A stretch of DNA of 64,000 nucleotides from Methylomonas rhizoryzae (GCF_008632455.1 NZ_CP043929.1:1674001-1738000); one strand, 5' to 3'. Counted from the stretch's first letter, positions 26,926 to 36,726 are shown. Notes: generated from the sequence alone by a model not told the origin. Translations and numbers: made by a program.

Positions 26926-28107
26926 ATGAATTTATTTGGCAAGTGGAGTTGGTACGGTTTAGGCAACGCGATATTCGCCCCCAAAGCCGACGGATTGGAA
27001 GCTAAGCTGGACGAGGTCAAGCAAAAGCTGCCGATTCCGGTGTTTTGGTTGTTAGGCAAAGCGCAATCAGGCAAGACTTCCATCATCCGTGCCTTGACCG
27101 GCAGTGCGGATGCGGTTATCGGCAACGGTTTTCAGGCTTGCACGCGGCGGTCGCGGTTTTACGATTTTCCGTCGTCGTCGCATCCTTTGATCCGTTTTCT
27201 GGATACTCGCGGTTTAGGCGAGAGCGCTTACGATCCGGCCGAAGATTTAGCCTGGTGCGCCGAACAAGCGCATTTATTACTGGTGGTATTGCGGGCAAGC
27301 GACATGAATCAGGCCGACGTGGTCGCCGGCGTCGCCGAGATTCACGCCAAACACCCGAAATGGCCTATCGTCGTGGCGCAGACCGTGCTACACGAGGTTT
27401 ATCCCGCAGCAGACGACGAACATATTCAACCTTATCCTTATGCACAGTCGCCGTTGCCGCCGCAGGTTCCGCATCGATTGGTGCAATCGTTACTGCACCA
27501 GCGCGCCTGGTTTAAAGATTTGCCGGCGCAGTTCGTGGCTTTGGATTTCACCTTGCCGGAAGATGGTTTTACTCCGGCGAATTACGGTTTGGAGGCCTTG
27601 TGGGATACGGTGGAAGCGGTGTTTCCGGACGGCGTGCTGAGCTTATTGCGCGGCAGCGAGCAGCATAGGGAATTGATGGATTTTCATGCCCAACTGGCGC
27701 AACCGCATTTAATCGGTTATGCCTTGCTCAACCTTGGAGTGGGGGCGATTCCGTTGGCCGGGTTGCCGCTGGTGTTGGGCGTGCAAGCCAAGTTGTTTCA
27801 CAGTATCGCCTCGCTGTACGGCTTGCCATTGACCCGCAGCTTGTATCTCGAATTCACTACCTTAATCGGCACCGGCGTCGGTGTGGGAATGTTAGGCCGC
27901 GAGGTCTTGAAATGGCTGCCGGTATATGGTTGGGCGGTGGCCGGCCTTTATTCCGGCGCGATGACTTATGCCTTGGGCAAGGCGTTTTGTCTGTATTTGC
28001 AAGGCGTCAAACGCGGCGCTTTGCCGGATGAGGCGGCGATACGCCTGACCTATAGCGATGCGTTCAAGCAAGCCAAGCAATTGTTGAAACAGCGACGGGA
28101 CACTTAA
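26926..28107 (+). CDS. GTPase with C-terminal DUF697 membrane domain
   Basis: From ATG 26926 (MNLFGKWSWYGLGNAIF) the protein has 393 residues. The P-loop is GKAQSGKTS (around residue 43), the switch II motif is DTRGLGE, but the N/TKxD specificity motif is replaced around VVAQTVLHE. The C-terminal 130 residues contain hydrophobic helices (LINL-type GYALLNLGVGAIPLAGLPLVLGV) matching DUF697, which associates with membranes. Another GTPase gene begins 2 nt downstream. Such pairs occur in various Proteobacteria without known function. Confidence 0.82.
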   Translation: MNLFGKWSWYGLGNAIFAPKADGLEAKLDEVKQKLPIPVFWLLGKAQSGKTSIIRALTGSADAVIGNGFQACTRRSRFYDFPSSSHPLIRFLDTRGLGESAYDPAEDLAWCAEQAHLLLVVLRASDMNQADVVAGVAEIHAKHPKWPIVVAQTVLHEVYPAADDEHIQPYPYAQSPLPPQVPHRLVQSLLHQRAWFKDLPAQFVALDFTLPEDGFTPANYGLEALWDTVEAVFPDGVLSLLRGSEQHRELMDFHAQLAQPHLIGYALLNLGVGAIPLAGLPLVLGVQAKLFHSIASLYGLPLTRSLYLEFTTLIGTGVGVGMLGREVLKWLPVYGWAVAGLYSGAMTYALGKAFCLYLQGVKRGALPDEAAIRLTYSDAFKQAKQLLKQRRDT

Positions 28108-28109
28108 GC

Positions 28110-29621
28110 ATGCCGTTTCGATTGACCGGTTTCAGTATTTTTTTACTGGTGTTGTTTCTGTTGCCGTGGCTGGTGTTGATCGGCTTGGGCGGGTATTGGC
28201 TATGGTTGCACGATTGCTTGTATCAAGCGATCGGCCTGTTGACGGCTAATTCGCTGCTGGGGTATGCGCTGCTCAAATGGCGGCAAAGTCGAGCCAAGCC
28301 TTTGTTGACCGAACCGTTCAGCATACCAGCCGACGCTAACTGGCCGGATCAAGGCAGGCTGGCGTTCGACGGTTTACAGCCCATCATCGACGCTTGGCAA
28401 GACGAAGCCGATTTGTTCGTGAGCGCCGATAAGTTGCTACGTCTGAGCAACCAGGTGTTAACGACAGTAGCCCGGCAGTTTCATGCCGAATCCAAATACC
28501 CTATTCTGGAGTTTCCGCTGCCTTATCTACTGCGGTTGGTGGTATTGGTGTGCGAAGATTTGCAGCGCGAGGTGCTGGACAAAATTCCCGGTAGTCACGC
28601 GGTCAGTATCGGAGATTTTTACCGCGCCAAAGATGCGCTGTCGACTTTGAAAACCGGTTTCTCGTTTTTGAACGTCGGCGGCTGGTTGTTGAATCCGGCC
28701 GGCGCGGCACTGAACAAAGCGCGCAGTGTGTTGCTCGGCCGCGGCTTTGTCAAACTCGGCGAAGAGATTTCCCGCCGTTTGGTCGGCGTGTACGTCAAAA
28801 AACTCGGCTATTACGCCATTCAGCTATATAGCGGGCAAATTACCTTGGAGACCATCGTACCCACCGAGGTATTAACCGGCTATTCCAATGCCGATTTTGC
28901 CGCCGCCCAGCAGCCGGCCGACAGTCCGGAGCCTTTGCGTATTTTGCTGTTGGGTCAGGTGAGCAGCGGTAAATCGACCTTGCTCAACGCTTTGTTCGGC
29001 GAAATCAAAGCCGCCGAAAACTGGCTGCCAACTACCGCTAACGTCACGCCTTATGTGTTGGAACGCGAAGGCTTGCAGCGGGCCATCATCCTGGATAGCG
29101 CCGGTTACGGCGGTTTGCGTCACGCCGAAGCCGTAACCGCCTTGCAACGCGAATGGGCCCAAGTGGACTTAATTTTGTTGGTGTGCCACGCCGTGCAAGC
29201 CGCCAGACAGGCGGATCGGCAGCAGCTTGACGCGATTCGGACTTACTTTCGGCAAAATCCGCAACGGGCGATGCCGGTAGTGATCGCAGTCGCCAGCCAC
29301 ATCGACCAATTGCGCCCGTTGCGCGAATGGCTGCCGCCCTACAACATCCGGCAACCGGACAATGCCAAAGCCGGCAACATACGTGCGGTCTGCCGGGCAA
29401 TTGCCGCCGAGTTGCAGCTGCCGTTGGAATGTATCGTGCCGGTGTGTATGAATCCGGTTTACCAGTATTACAACATCGACGACGGTTTGTTGCCCTTGAT
29501 TTACGAACAGTTGGACGACATTCGGCGGGTGCGTTACTTGCGCTGTTTGGGTTCGCAACGGAGCAACCGTTCCTGGGCGCAATGGCGTAAGCAGCTGGCG
29601 GCTTTGGGAAAATTGTTTTAA
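28110..29621 (+). CDS. membrane-anchored dynamin/Era-like GTPase
   Basis: The 503-residue protein starts with two membrane helices (FLLVLFLLPWLVLIGLGGYW and QAIGLLTANSLLGYALL), then has a helical domain, and a GTPase domain from about residue 270. GTPase motifs are GQVSSGKSTLLNALFG (G1), DSAGYGG (G3) and ASHIDQL (G4, in place of NKxD). It is encoded 2 nt after the DUF697 GTPase, so the two probably act together at the inner membrane. The role is unknown; it could concern membrane remodelling or stress response. Confidence 0.8.
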   Translation: MPFRLTGFSIFLLVLFLLPWLVLIGLGGYWLWLHDCLYQAIGLLTANSLLGYALLKWRQSRAKPLLTEPFSIPADANWPDQGRLAFDGLQPIIDAWQDEADLFVSADKLLRLSNQVLTTVARQFHAESKYPILEFPLPYLLRLVVLVCEDLQREVLDKIPGSHAVSIGDFYRAKDALSTLKTGFSFLNVGGWLLNPAGAALNKARSVLLGRGFVKLGEEISRRLVGVYVKKLGYYAIQLYSGQITLETIVPTEVLTGYSNADFAAAQQPADSPEPLRILLLGQVSSGKSTLLNALFGEIKAAENWLPTTANVTPYVLEREGLQRAIILDSAGYGGLRHAEAVTALQREWAQVDLILLVCHAVQAARQADRQQLDAIRTYFRQNPQRAMPVVIAVASHIDQLRPLREWLPPYNIRQPDNAKAGNIRAVCRAIAAELQLPLECIVPVCMNPVYQYYNIDDGLLPLIYEQLDDIRRVRYLRCLGSQRSNRSWAQWRKQLAALGKLF

Positions 29622-29954
29622 CCAATAATGATAATTCCCCAGGTTCCTCCGGGGGGGCGCCATAGTTCGATAGCAATTAGTGCTTGAAAGAAAACGCATT
29701 TTCCTAAAAATTCTGTCGGCTTACCCAACCTAGCGTCAGCTGTTTTTCGGCGCGGGCCGGCATTTTTCTGATTGCGCGTCAAGCGGTCATTCCGGACGAA
29801 TGTTGTCCGCCATCTGCCGTTTTTAAGCGGTTTTTTTACGATCCTCATTGTCGCTGCGCTGCGTGCCGTTCTATGGGTTGAGCTTGAGATGAAAACTGTC
29901 TGACCAACCCGCGCTTTATCGCCGGGATAAAACAGGATTGACAAACGCCAATCA

Positions 29955-29973
29955 ATAAATGAGAATCTTTATC
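29955..29973 (-). promoter_or_regulatory. Fur-like box
   Basis: On the minus strand GATAAAGATTCTCATTTAT matches the classic 19-bp Fur consensus at 13 positions by my count. No intact iron gene follows in either direction. Confidence 0.35.
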
Positions 29974-29982
29974 AATTGTGTT

Positions 29983-30123
29983 TTATTCGTCTTCGGCCAG
30001 CGCGGATTTACCGGTTTGCATCAGTAAAAGCCCCACGTAAATCACAGGCTTGACGTAGGCTTGCGTCCGACCGCATAAGCTTTTCCAACTGTCCGGGGCA
30101 AACTGCTTTGTCGTCCGTGCCAT
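29983..30123 (-). pseudogene. signal-peptide-only frame, possible remnant of an iron-regulated gene
   Basis: The frame from ATG 30123 gives 46 residues ending in a hydrophobic stretch and a signal-peptidase-like site (YVGLLLMQTGKSALAEDE), then a stop. A Fur-like box lies 120 nt upstream and another directly downstream. The arrangement resembles the 5' end of a TonB-dependent receptor gene whose body has been lost, but 46 residues are too few to be certain. Confidence 0.3.
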
Positions 30124-30240
30124 TTTCAAACTGCCATGAATAGTGCAAAAGCAAACTGTCGATTTCCGATTCGCGTGACAAAGTCTTAATACGCGGATCG
30201 CGGCTAACCGGGGGGGGTGAGGCGAATTCACTTTGTTAGT

Positions 30241-30260
30241 AATAATAATGATTATCATTT
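30241..30260. promoter_or_regulatory. Fur-like box
   Basis: AATAATAATGATTATCATTT contains the perfect palindrome AATGAT-T-ATCATT and the repeated NATWAT hexamers of Fur sites. It is the stronger of the two boxes in this region. The minus-strand 46-codon frame starts 118 nt away; nothing plausible starts on the plus strand. Confidence 0.5.
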
Positions 30261-30621
30261 AAATGTCAACAGTGGATTTTTCCCTTTAACCGCGATCACC
30301 GCAATAGGGCTTGCTTTCAACGGAGTCGGTCAGCGGCAACAGGAAAGTGCGAAACCGATTCGGCAGCGCGCTCGACGACGGAACTCCGCGTGCCAGTCTT
30401 TTCGGTTTCGGAGCCGCTTGCTTGGCGCATGGGGAAACAGCCGGCGTCGGTGCGGCGGAAAAGGCGGCGGCGATGTGCGGTGCGCCGCAACCGTGCCGGT
30501 GTTCGCATGGCGGGTGGGTGAAAGGGAAAGGCCGGTGGCGTTGTTACGAGTGGCTGTTGCAAAGCGCGCCCGGCATCGGTGTAGCGCCGCGGTTCGAACC
30601 GCGCTGAATGCTCTAGGAGCG

Positions 30622-32124
30622 TCAGGACGCGATCTGTAAATCCCGCAGAATCTTGTCGGCCGCCAATTGGCCGGACAATGTGACCATCGGCATGCCGCCC
30701 CCCGGATTGACGCTGCCACCGACGAAGTACAGGTTCGCCAGTTCCGCGCTACGTTGCGGGGCTTTGAAACCCAGGTTGAGGTTGCGGTCGGCCACCACGC
30801 CGTAGATGGAGCCCTGGTTGGAATAATAGCGGGCTTCTATATCCTTGGGTATCCAGTATTCCTCGCAAACGATATGCCGGCGCAGATCGGTAAGCCCCAT
30901 GCGTTCCAACTTGGTTAACACGCGTTCGCGCATGGCTAAATAATCCGCGTCGCTGAGAGCTTGCTGCGGATTTAAGTGCGGGATGTGCGGCAGGACTTTG
31001 ATCACCTCGCAGCCGGCCGGCGCTTGGGCTGGGTCGGTTTTGCACGGCGCCACCAAATAAATGGTCGGATCGTCGGATAAGCGGCCGCTTTTAAACACCG
31101 CGTCGAAATGCTCGCGCGGATGGTCGGAATAAAAGAAATTGTGGTGCGCCAGCTGCGGGTATAAACGGTCGACTCCCAGATGCAGCACCAGCCCGGAGCA
31201 GCTGGGTTGAAAGCGGCGCATTTTTTTCAGCGCGGACGGCGAGCTATGCAACAAGCGCTGCATGGCCGGGATGACTTCCATGTTGGAGACTACGATGTCG
31301 GCCGGGAAGAATTCGCCGCCGTGTAAACTGACGCCGCTGGCTTTGTCGCCGTTGCGGCGGATCTCGGCCACTTCCGCCGACAGCCTGATACGCACGCCCA
31401 GTTCCTCGGCACATTTCTGCATGGCCGTCGCCAGGCCGTACATGCCGCCGTTGACGTACCACAAGCCGTAGCGGTACTGAATGTCGGGCAACAGGTTCAT
31501 CAAGGCCGGCGCGGCGTAGGGCGAGGAGCCGACGTATTTGATGAAGTAATTCAGGATGTCGACCAGTTTCGGCTCGGAGATAAAGCGGCGCACGCCTTGG
31601 TCCATGGTGCGGAACACGTCGAATTTCAAGCTGCGCAGCGGGCCGTAAAATTTCAGCAAGTCCCAAAATCCGTCCAGGCCGGCGGCGAAATAACCGGCTT
31701 CGGTTTGTTCGGCCAATTGGCGGGCGTAGGCCATAAAGCGCAAAAAGTCGGCGTAAACCTCAGGGCCGAGCGCATCCAGTTGTTGCTTTTGCCGCGCCGG
31801 GTCCGGACACAAATCCACCACGCTGCCGTCTTCGAAGAAATTGCGCCAATGCGGGTCTACCGCCTCTATCGCCACGTAATCGCTCATGCGCCGGCCGGCC
31901 CGCTGAAACAAGGTTTCGAACACCTGCGGCATGGTCAGAATGGATGGACCGAGATCGAAGGTGAATCCGTCGCGGCTCAAAATGTTCAGCTTGCCGCCGA
32001 CCTTGTCGTTTTTCTCCAGAACCTCCACCTGAAAACCGGCAGCGGCCAAGGAAATCGCCGCCGATAAGCCTCCTAGTCCGGCACCGATGACCACGGCTGT
32101 TTGCTGAGTAGGCAGTTGCGCCAT
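30622..32124 (-). CDS. crtN2: CrtN2-type C30 carotenoid oxidase/desaturase
   Basis: The 500-residue flavoprotein starts at ATG 32124 (MAQLPTQQ), with the FAD/NAD-binding VVIGAGLGGLSAAISLAAAG motif and the carotenoid-desaturase C-terminal signature LYFVGGSVNPGGGMPMV. Long stretches such as HLGVDRLYPQLAHHNFFYSD are what I remember of Methylomonas 16a CrtN2 (CrtNb), which oxidises the ends of diapolycopene to aldehydes. Its start overlaps the ald stop by one nucleotide (TAATG). It is the last gene of the crtN1-ald-crtN2 operon, whose product gives the orange-pink colour of these methanotrophs. Confidence 0.9.
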   Translation of the reverse strand: MAQLPTQQTAVVIGAGLGGLSAAISLAAAGFQVEVLEKNDKVGGKLNILSRDGFTFDLGPSILTMPQVFETLFQRAGRRMSDYVAIEAVDPHWRNFFEDGSVVDLCPDPARQKQQLDALGPEVYADFLRFMAYARQLAEQTEAGYFAAGLDGFWDLLKFYGPLRSLKFDVFRTMDQGVRRFISEPKLVDILNYFIKYVGSSPYAAPALMNLLPDIQYRYGLWYVNGGMYGLATAMQKCAEELGVRIRLSAEVAEIRRNGDKASGVSLHGGEFFPADIVVSNMEVIPAMQRLLHSSPSALKKMRRFQPSCSGLVLHLGVDRLYPQLAHHNFFYSDHPREHFDAVFKSGRLSDDPTIYLVAPCKTDPAQAPAGCEVIKVLPHIPHLNPQQALSDADYLAMRERVLTKLERMGLTDLRRHIVCEEYWIPKDIEARYYSNQGSIYGVVADRNLNLGFKAPQRSAELANLYFVGGSVNPGGGMPMVTLSGQLAADKILRDLQIAS

Positions 32125-33716
32125 TAATATCCTCGCTTGAATGTCAGTTTTAATTTGAGATTGTGCCAACGCTGGGTGAAATCCACAGCCGAATAGGCTT
32201 TTAGTGCTTGTAAGGCCGGCCAGTTGCGTTTGCCGCGTTGTACCCAATTACCGTCGCCGTGGACGAAATCCATATAGCCCAGCAAATCGCGGTAGCCTTG
32301 CAAGCGATGCGGAAACCAATTGGGCTCCCCGGGCAAGCGACTGCGGTTGGTCAAACCGGCGACCGGATAGCTGAAGGCCAGCAAGCCTTCGGCGCCGTGG
32401 TAGCGACCGAACCCGCTGCGTTTGACGCCGCCGAACGGCAAGCCGGCGTGACCGATGTTTTTGATCACGTCGTTCACCGCCCAATTGCCGACCTGCAAGA
32501 CACGGGCGACGCGTTCGGCTTTATCGATGTCGCGGCTCCAGACGCTGGCGTTCAGCCCGCAATCGCAGGCGTTGGCCAGTGCTATTGCGTCCGCTTCGTC
32601 GTCGAAAGCCATCACCGGCAACAATGGCCCGAAGGTTTCTTCGCGCATCACCCGCATCTCGGGAGTGACCTTCCATAACAGTACCGGCTTGACGAAACGG
32701 CCGGCCCGTTCGAACGGGCCGGAGGCTGCGGCGCCTTGCGCAATCGCGTCATCGTAATGCGCTTTGACCCGTTCGATTTGTCGCTCGGATACCATGGCCC
32801 CCAAGTCCGCGTCGTCGTCCGGACCGGTACGCAGCGCTTGCAGGCCGGCGCGCAATTGCGCTAAAAACGGCTCGACTATCGACCGCTGCACCAATAAACG
32901 TTCAACCGACACGCAGACTTGGCCGCTGTTGGCGAAGGCGCCGTACAACGCGCCGCTGGCCGCCCGGGTCAGATCGGCGTCGGCGAATACCAGCATCGGG
33001 TCTTTGCCGCCTAACTCCAGTATCACTGGAATCGGGTGTTCTGCGGCCCGCCGCATCACGGCTTTGCCGCCCTCCAGGCCGCCGGTGAAAAATACCAGAT
33101 CCGGGCCGGCATCGACCAAAGCCGTGCCGACCTCAGGGCCGCCTGCTACCCATTGCAGCAGGCCTTCGGGCAAATCCAGCCCGGCAAACAGCTGCACGAT
33201 CAGCTCGCCGGTCGGCAGTGCCAGTTCGGACGGTTTGAGGATGACGGCGTTGCCGGCGATCAGCGCGGTTAAAAGCGGTGCCAAGGCCAGCTGAAACGGA
33301 TAGTTCCAAGGCGCGAATACCGCGACCAGGCCGAAGGCTTTGCGCTCGACTTGCGCGGTCGAGCCGGGAAACAGCAACGGCGAAGTCGCAACCCCGTAGC
33401 CGGCTAATACGCGCTCGGCGTGTCGCCGATAGAAGGCCAACAGCTCCAGTACCGGGTAGAGCTCGCCGGTCAGGGCTTCGCTCCGGGTTTTGCCGCTGCA
33501 TAGCCTTATGCAATCGACGATGCGCTCGGCATCGCCGATCAAGCGTTGCCGTAAAGGTTGCAAGCGTCGCAAGCGTTCCGGCACGGAGACAGCGCTCCAC
33601 AGCGAGGCCGCGCGCCGGCCGGCGGCGATTTGACGCTGCAACCCGGCTGGGTCGGTTTCCGGAAAATCACCCAGATGGCGACCGTCCAACGGCGAAAACG
33701 CTGAAAGCTGAACCAC
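32124..33716 (-). CDS. ald: carotenoid aldehyde dehydrogenase (Ald)
   Basis: The 530-residue aldehyde dehydrogenase has the NAD-binding APWNYPFQLALAPLLTALIAGN region, the glutamate motif PVILELGGKDP and the catalytic cysteine in NSGQVCVSVER (near residue 268). In Methylomonas 16a the gene between crtN1 and crtN2 converts C30 carotenoid dialdehyde to the acid, and the same location here supports that role. The C-terminal 70 residues (LPGEPNWFPHRLQGYRDLLG) extend beyond the ALDH core. Twelve nt separate it from crtN1. Confidence 0.88.
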   Translation of the reverse strand: MVQLSAFSPLDGRHLGDFPETDPAGLQRQIAAGRRAASLWSAVSVPERLRRLQPLRQRLIGDAERIVDCIRLCSGKTRSEALTGELYPVLELLAFYRRHAERVLAGYGVATSPLLFPGSTAQVERKAFGLVAVFAPWNYPFQLALAPLLTALIAGNAVILKPSELALPTGELIVQLFAGLDLPEGLLQWVAGGPEVGTALVDAGPDLVFFTGGLEGGKAVMRRAAEHPIPVILELGGKDPMLVFADADLTRAASGALYGAFANSGQVCVSVERLLVQRSIVEPFLAQLRAGLQALRTGPDDDADLGAMVSERQIERVKAHYDDAIAQGAAASGPFERAGRFVKPVLLWKVTPEMRVMREETFGPLLPVMAFDDEADAIALANACDCGLNASVWSRDIDKAERVARVLQVGNWAVNDVIKNIGHAGLPFGGVKRSGFGRYHGAEGLLAFSYPVAGLTNRSRLPGEPNWFPHRLQGYRDLLGYMDFVHGDGNWVQRGKRNWPALQALKAYSAVDFTQRWHNLKLKLTFKRGY

Positions 33717-33728
33717 GGGAAACTGGCT

Positions 33729-35252
33729 TTAGCGCAGCCAACGGCTGGCGGCATTGTCCTCGAAGGCCGCGCCGTGCCGCCGGCTGATCAGGTTGGCGGA
33801 AATGCGCGCCGATTCGTAAATGGTCGGCAAGCCGCTGCCCGGATGGGTGCCGCCGCCGACCAAATAGCAATTGGCCAATTCCTCGAAACGGTTATGCGGG
33901 CGCCAATACAGCATTTGCTTGAAGTGGTGCGCCAGACTGAAAGTGGCGCCCTTATACACGTACTCCTCGCTTTCCCAGTCGCTGGGCGTGATGATTTTTT
34001 CGCAGGCGATTTGAGCGCGCAAGTCGTGCAGACCCAGGCGATCAGTCAGCGTGTCCAACACTTGTTCCCTCACAGCCGCCCTGTGCAGGTCCCAATCCAG
34101 ACCGCTGTCGTTATTCGGCATCGGTACCAGCACGTACAACGCCGACTTGCCGGCCGGCGCCAAGCCGGGGTCGCTGGCGCAGGCGTTTTGCACGTAGAAG
34201 GAAAAATCTCGGCTCAAGCTTTTGTCGGCAAAGATATTGCCGATGTTGGTCCGGTAATCCCGTGCAAAGGCGATGGTGTGATGCGGCAGATCGTAGGTTT
34301 TGTTCAAACCCAAATACAGCATGAACGTGGAGCAGGAGTAATCCAGCTTTTTTAACCGCTCCGGCGCGTATTTTTGCAAGCGGCCGGGTTCCACCAGCCG
34401 GCTCATCGCGTGGGCGAAGTCGGCGTTGATGACGACCTCGTCGGCCGGAACGGATTCGCCGCTATCCAACTTGACCCCGGTGACCGCGCCGTTTTCCACC
34501 CGCAACGAGGCGACGCCGGTGCCGGTATGAATTTCCCCGCCGTTTTCGCGGATGACTTGCGCCATGGCTAGCGCGATCTTGTTCAAGCCGCCTTTGACGT
34601 GGTAAATGCCGTATTCGTGCTCCAAATAGGGCAGCATGGTAAACAAGGCCGGACATTGCCAGGGCGACATGCCCAAGTATTTGGATTGAAAGCAGAACGC
34701 CAGGCGCAGATGTTCGCCTTTGAAATACTGGCCGAGATTGGCGAACACGCTTTTCGGAAACGCCAACCAGGGTAAGGCTTTCAACAAATCCCAGGATAAA
34801 AACGAGCGCAGGCTGGAATAGTCGCGGGTGATGCAAGGATATAGGGCTTGGAAGCGCCGGCGTTCATTGGCCATAAACCGGTGGTAGCCTTCGCAGCCTT
34901 CGTCGAAAACCCGCTGCAGCTCGCCGCGCATAGTGTCGCGGTCGGAATAAACCGAAATCGCTTTGTCGGCAAACTGCAAGCGGTACATCGGCGACAACGG
35001 CATGAATTCCAGATAGTCGGCGCTATTGCGTCCGCACAGTTCGAACATTTCGTCCAGCACGCCTTTCATCAGCAAGAAGGTCGGGCCGGTATCGAAAGTG
35101 AATCCGTCCATCCGGATCGGCCGGTTGCGGCCGCCGACCTCGGCATGCTTATCGAATAGGGAAACTTTAAAGCCGCGTTGGCTCAGTAACATACCGGCGC
35201 ACAGCCCACCCGGGCCGGCTCCGACGATGACGATGTGTTTGCGTGTGGTCAT
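33729..35252 (-). CDS. crtN: CrtN1-type diapophytoene desaturase
   Basis: From ATG 35252 (MTTRKHIVIVGAGPGG) the protein has 507 residues. It has the N-terminal dinucleotide motif, the GFTFDTGPTFLLMKGVLDEMFE segment and the C-terminal GGGTHPGSGLPTIYESARI signature of carotenoid desaturases. It strongly resembles Methylomonas 16a CrtN, which introduces double bases-conjugated bonds into 4,4'-diapophytoene to give diapolycopene. The desaturase is the first gene of the operon; its promoter must lie in 35253-35400. No crtM (diapophytoene synthase) is present in the window, so the first committed step is encoded elsewhere. Confidence 0.92.
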   Translation of the reverse strand: MTTRKHIVIVGAGPGGLCAGMLLSQRGFKVSLFDKHAEVGGRNRPIRMDGFTFDTGPTFLLMKGVLDEMFELCGRNSADYLEFMPLSPMYRLQFADKAISVYSDRDTMRGELQRVFDEGCEGYHRFMANERRRFQALYPCITRDYSSLRSFLSWDLLKALPWLAFPKSVFANLGQYFKGEHLRLAFCFQSKYLGMSPWQCPALFTMLPYLEHEYGIYHVKGGLNKIALAMAQVIRENGGEIHTGTGVASLRVENGAVTGVKLDSGESVPADEVVINADFAHAMSRLVEPGRLQKYAPERLKKLDYSCSTFMLYLGLNKTYDLPHHTIAFARDYRTNIGNIFADKSLSRDFSFYVQNACASDPGLAPAGKSALYVLVPMPNNDSGLDWDLHRAAVREQVLDTLTDRLGLHDLRAQIACEKIITPSDWESEEYVYKGATFSLAHHFKQMLYWRPHNRFEELANCYLVGGGTHPGSGLPTIYESARISANLISRRHGAAFEDNAASRWLR

Positions 35253-35895
35253 TAGCGCGCAGGGTTGGAAAACGTCGTTCAACCTGCTTGGCGGGCAGGC
35301 GGTTAAACTGACAAGCTTACCAGTCAAGCCCGGATTCGACGATTTTTTTAATGACCGATTCAGCTTGTGCTCGCTGTGCGGGTAGAAATAGAGCGGTGGG
35401 AGTGTCGAGGATTGTTACAACCCGATGAGATGCACATAGGCTGCCGACGTTAGGAGGGGCGCATCGATTGAGTTGCCACAACTAGCGCATTGGCAAGCCG
35501 GTCTTGGTGTTTTATTGTTAGGTTTAGGGGGGAGTTGTCGAGAAATTTTACAGTGTGCGGGAGGCCGCCTTGCCGGGCAAAAACAGGGGTAAAGCGGCTG
35601 GCTGCCATGTTTTGCGGCCTTGGGAATGAGATGTCGGTTAAATGACCGAGTAGAAAATAGCACTAACGTACCAAGTGATTGTAAAAACGGGTTTACATAA
35701 CGTAAAGATTAATAAATGATGAAAATTTTGTAAATAATTCAATATTATGACGAATTTTTTATTGGTTTTAATTTTGCTTTAGCATAGAAGCCGCGTAGAT
35801 GGTAAGTTGTTAGATCGACTTAGGCTTCATGCGGTTGTAATCAAATCCTCATTTCACCTCTCATCCTTAAGATTCAAGACATCAGGAGTGTCACT
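35253..35895. other. intergenic region with divergent promoters
   Basis: Between crtN1 (minus) and the VPLPA-CTERM gene (plus). No gene is supported. Positions 35670-35800 are markedly AT-rich (TAAAGATTAATAAATGATG and similar) and probably contain the promoter of the plus-strand gene. Confidence 0.5.
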
Positions 35896-36726
35896 ATGAC
35901 TTTAACCAGCTTGAAATTACCTTTAGCTGCATCCTTGTTAATGCTTTTCGGAACCAGCCAATCCGCTTACGCGTCATCGTCGGCCTATGCCTATATCGAC
36001 TGGGGCAGTTTGAACATCGAGTATTTCGATTTGTCCGACGGCGAGAATGCACCCACGCTATCTTGGTACGGTGGCTCCGGCCAAGCGAGCTCCAATGCGT
36101 ATACCGCTTATTTGAATCACAGTAATAGCGACTCCATGTCGGCCAACGACTTGACCAGCGAGTTGTATACCGACGCCGATACCGCGTCGGCGCAAAGTTC
36201 TTCGGTGCGCGACGAATACGAGCTCAGCGCCTATGCCGATTCGCAAACCAGCGACGATATGCCGTTCGATTGGTGGACTATGTATAGCAACAACGCCGGC
36301 TCCAGTGCTTCGAATTACGTCAATTTCGAATTAACCGGCCATGGCATCGCTTTGATCACCCTGGATTGGGAGTTAGGCGGCGAATCGGATTCCATTTATT
36401 ACTCCGGCAACGACTACGCTAACGCTTCCGTCAACATATCCGGGCAATTTAGCGACGGTAACAACAATACCGGCACGGCGAATACCTCGTTGAACGAATA
36501 CACCTGGGACGGCGCTTTTTACCAAGAAGGTACGTTTGTAATGGCCATTTTCAGCGACGGCATCCATACCGTCACGGGTAGCTTGTCGGCAGCACTCTCC
36601 GCTTACGCCACTAGCCCGGCTACCGGTTCGGAAATCGCCCCGGTCCCGGTGCCTGCCGCCGCTTGGTTGTTTGCTAGCGCCTTAGGCGTATGGGGCGCCG
36701 GCCGCCGCCGCGCGCAAATCTGCTGA
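35896..36726 (+). CDS. VPLPA-CTERM sorting-domain secreted protein
   Basis: The 276-residue protein has a signal peptide (ending near SAYA|SSSAYAY), a Ser/Tyr/Asn/Asp-rich body with low Lys, and a C-terminal sorting signal: VPVPAAAWLFASALGVWGAGRRR, i.e. a VPxPA motif, hydrophobic helix and Arg cluster. This is the exosortase-target architecture (PEP-CTERM/VPLPA-CTERM), so it is probably processed and exported to the cell surface or matrix. The start has AGGAGTG 8 nt upstream. No exosortase gene lies in the window. Confidence 0.85.
   Translation: MTLTSLKLPLAASLLMLFGTSQSAYASSSAYAYIDWGSLNIEYFDLSDGENAPTLSWYGGSGQASSNAYTAYLNHSNSDSMSANDLTSELYTDADTASAQSSSVRDEYELSAYADSQTSDDMPFDWWTMYSNNAGSSASNYVNFELTGHGIALITLDWELGGESDSIYYSGNDYANASVNISGQFSDGNNNTGTANTSLNEYTWDGAFYQEGTFVMAIFSDGIHTVTGSLSAALSAYATSPATGSEIAPVPVPAAAWLFASALGVWGAGRRRAQIC

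Larger units (their letters stand above)
29622..30621. other. 1-kb region without a convincing intact gene
   Basis: Only short or shadow frames occur here. The region holds two Fur-like boxes (29955-29973, 30241-30260) around a 46-codon signal-peptide-like frame, followed on the crtN2 side by a G-rich stretch. It looks like the worn remains of an iron-regulated locus. Confidence 0.4.

Noticed and set aside
30217..30639. 140-residue plus-strand frame in the Fur-box region
   Set aside because: Arg/Gly-rich translation typical of GC-rich shadow frames, overlapping crtN2.
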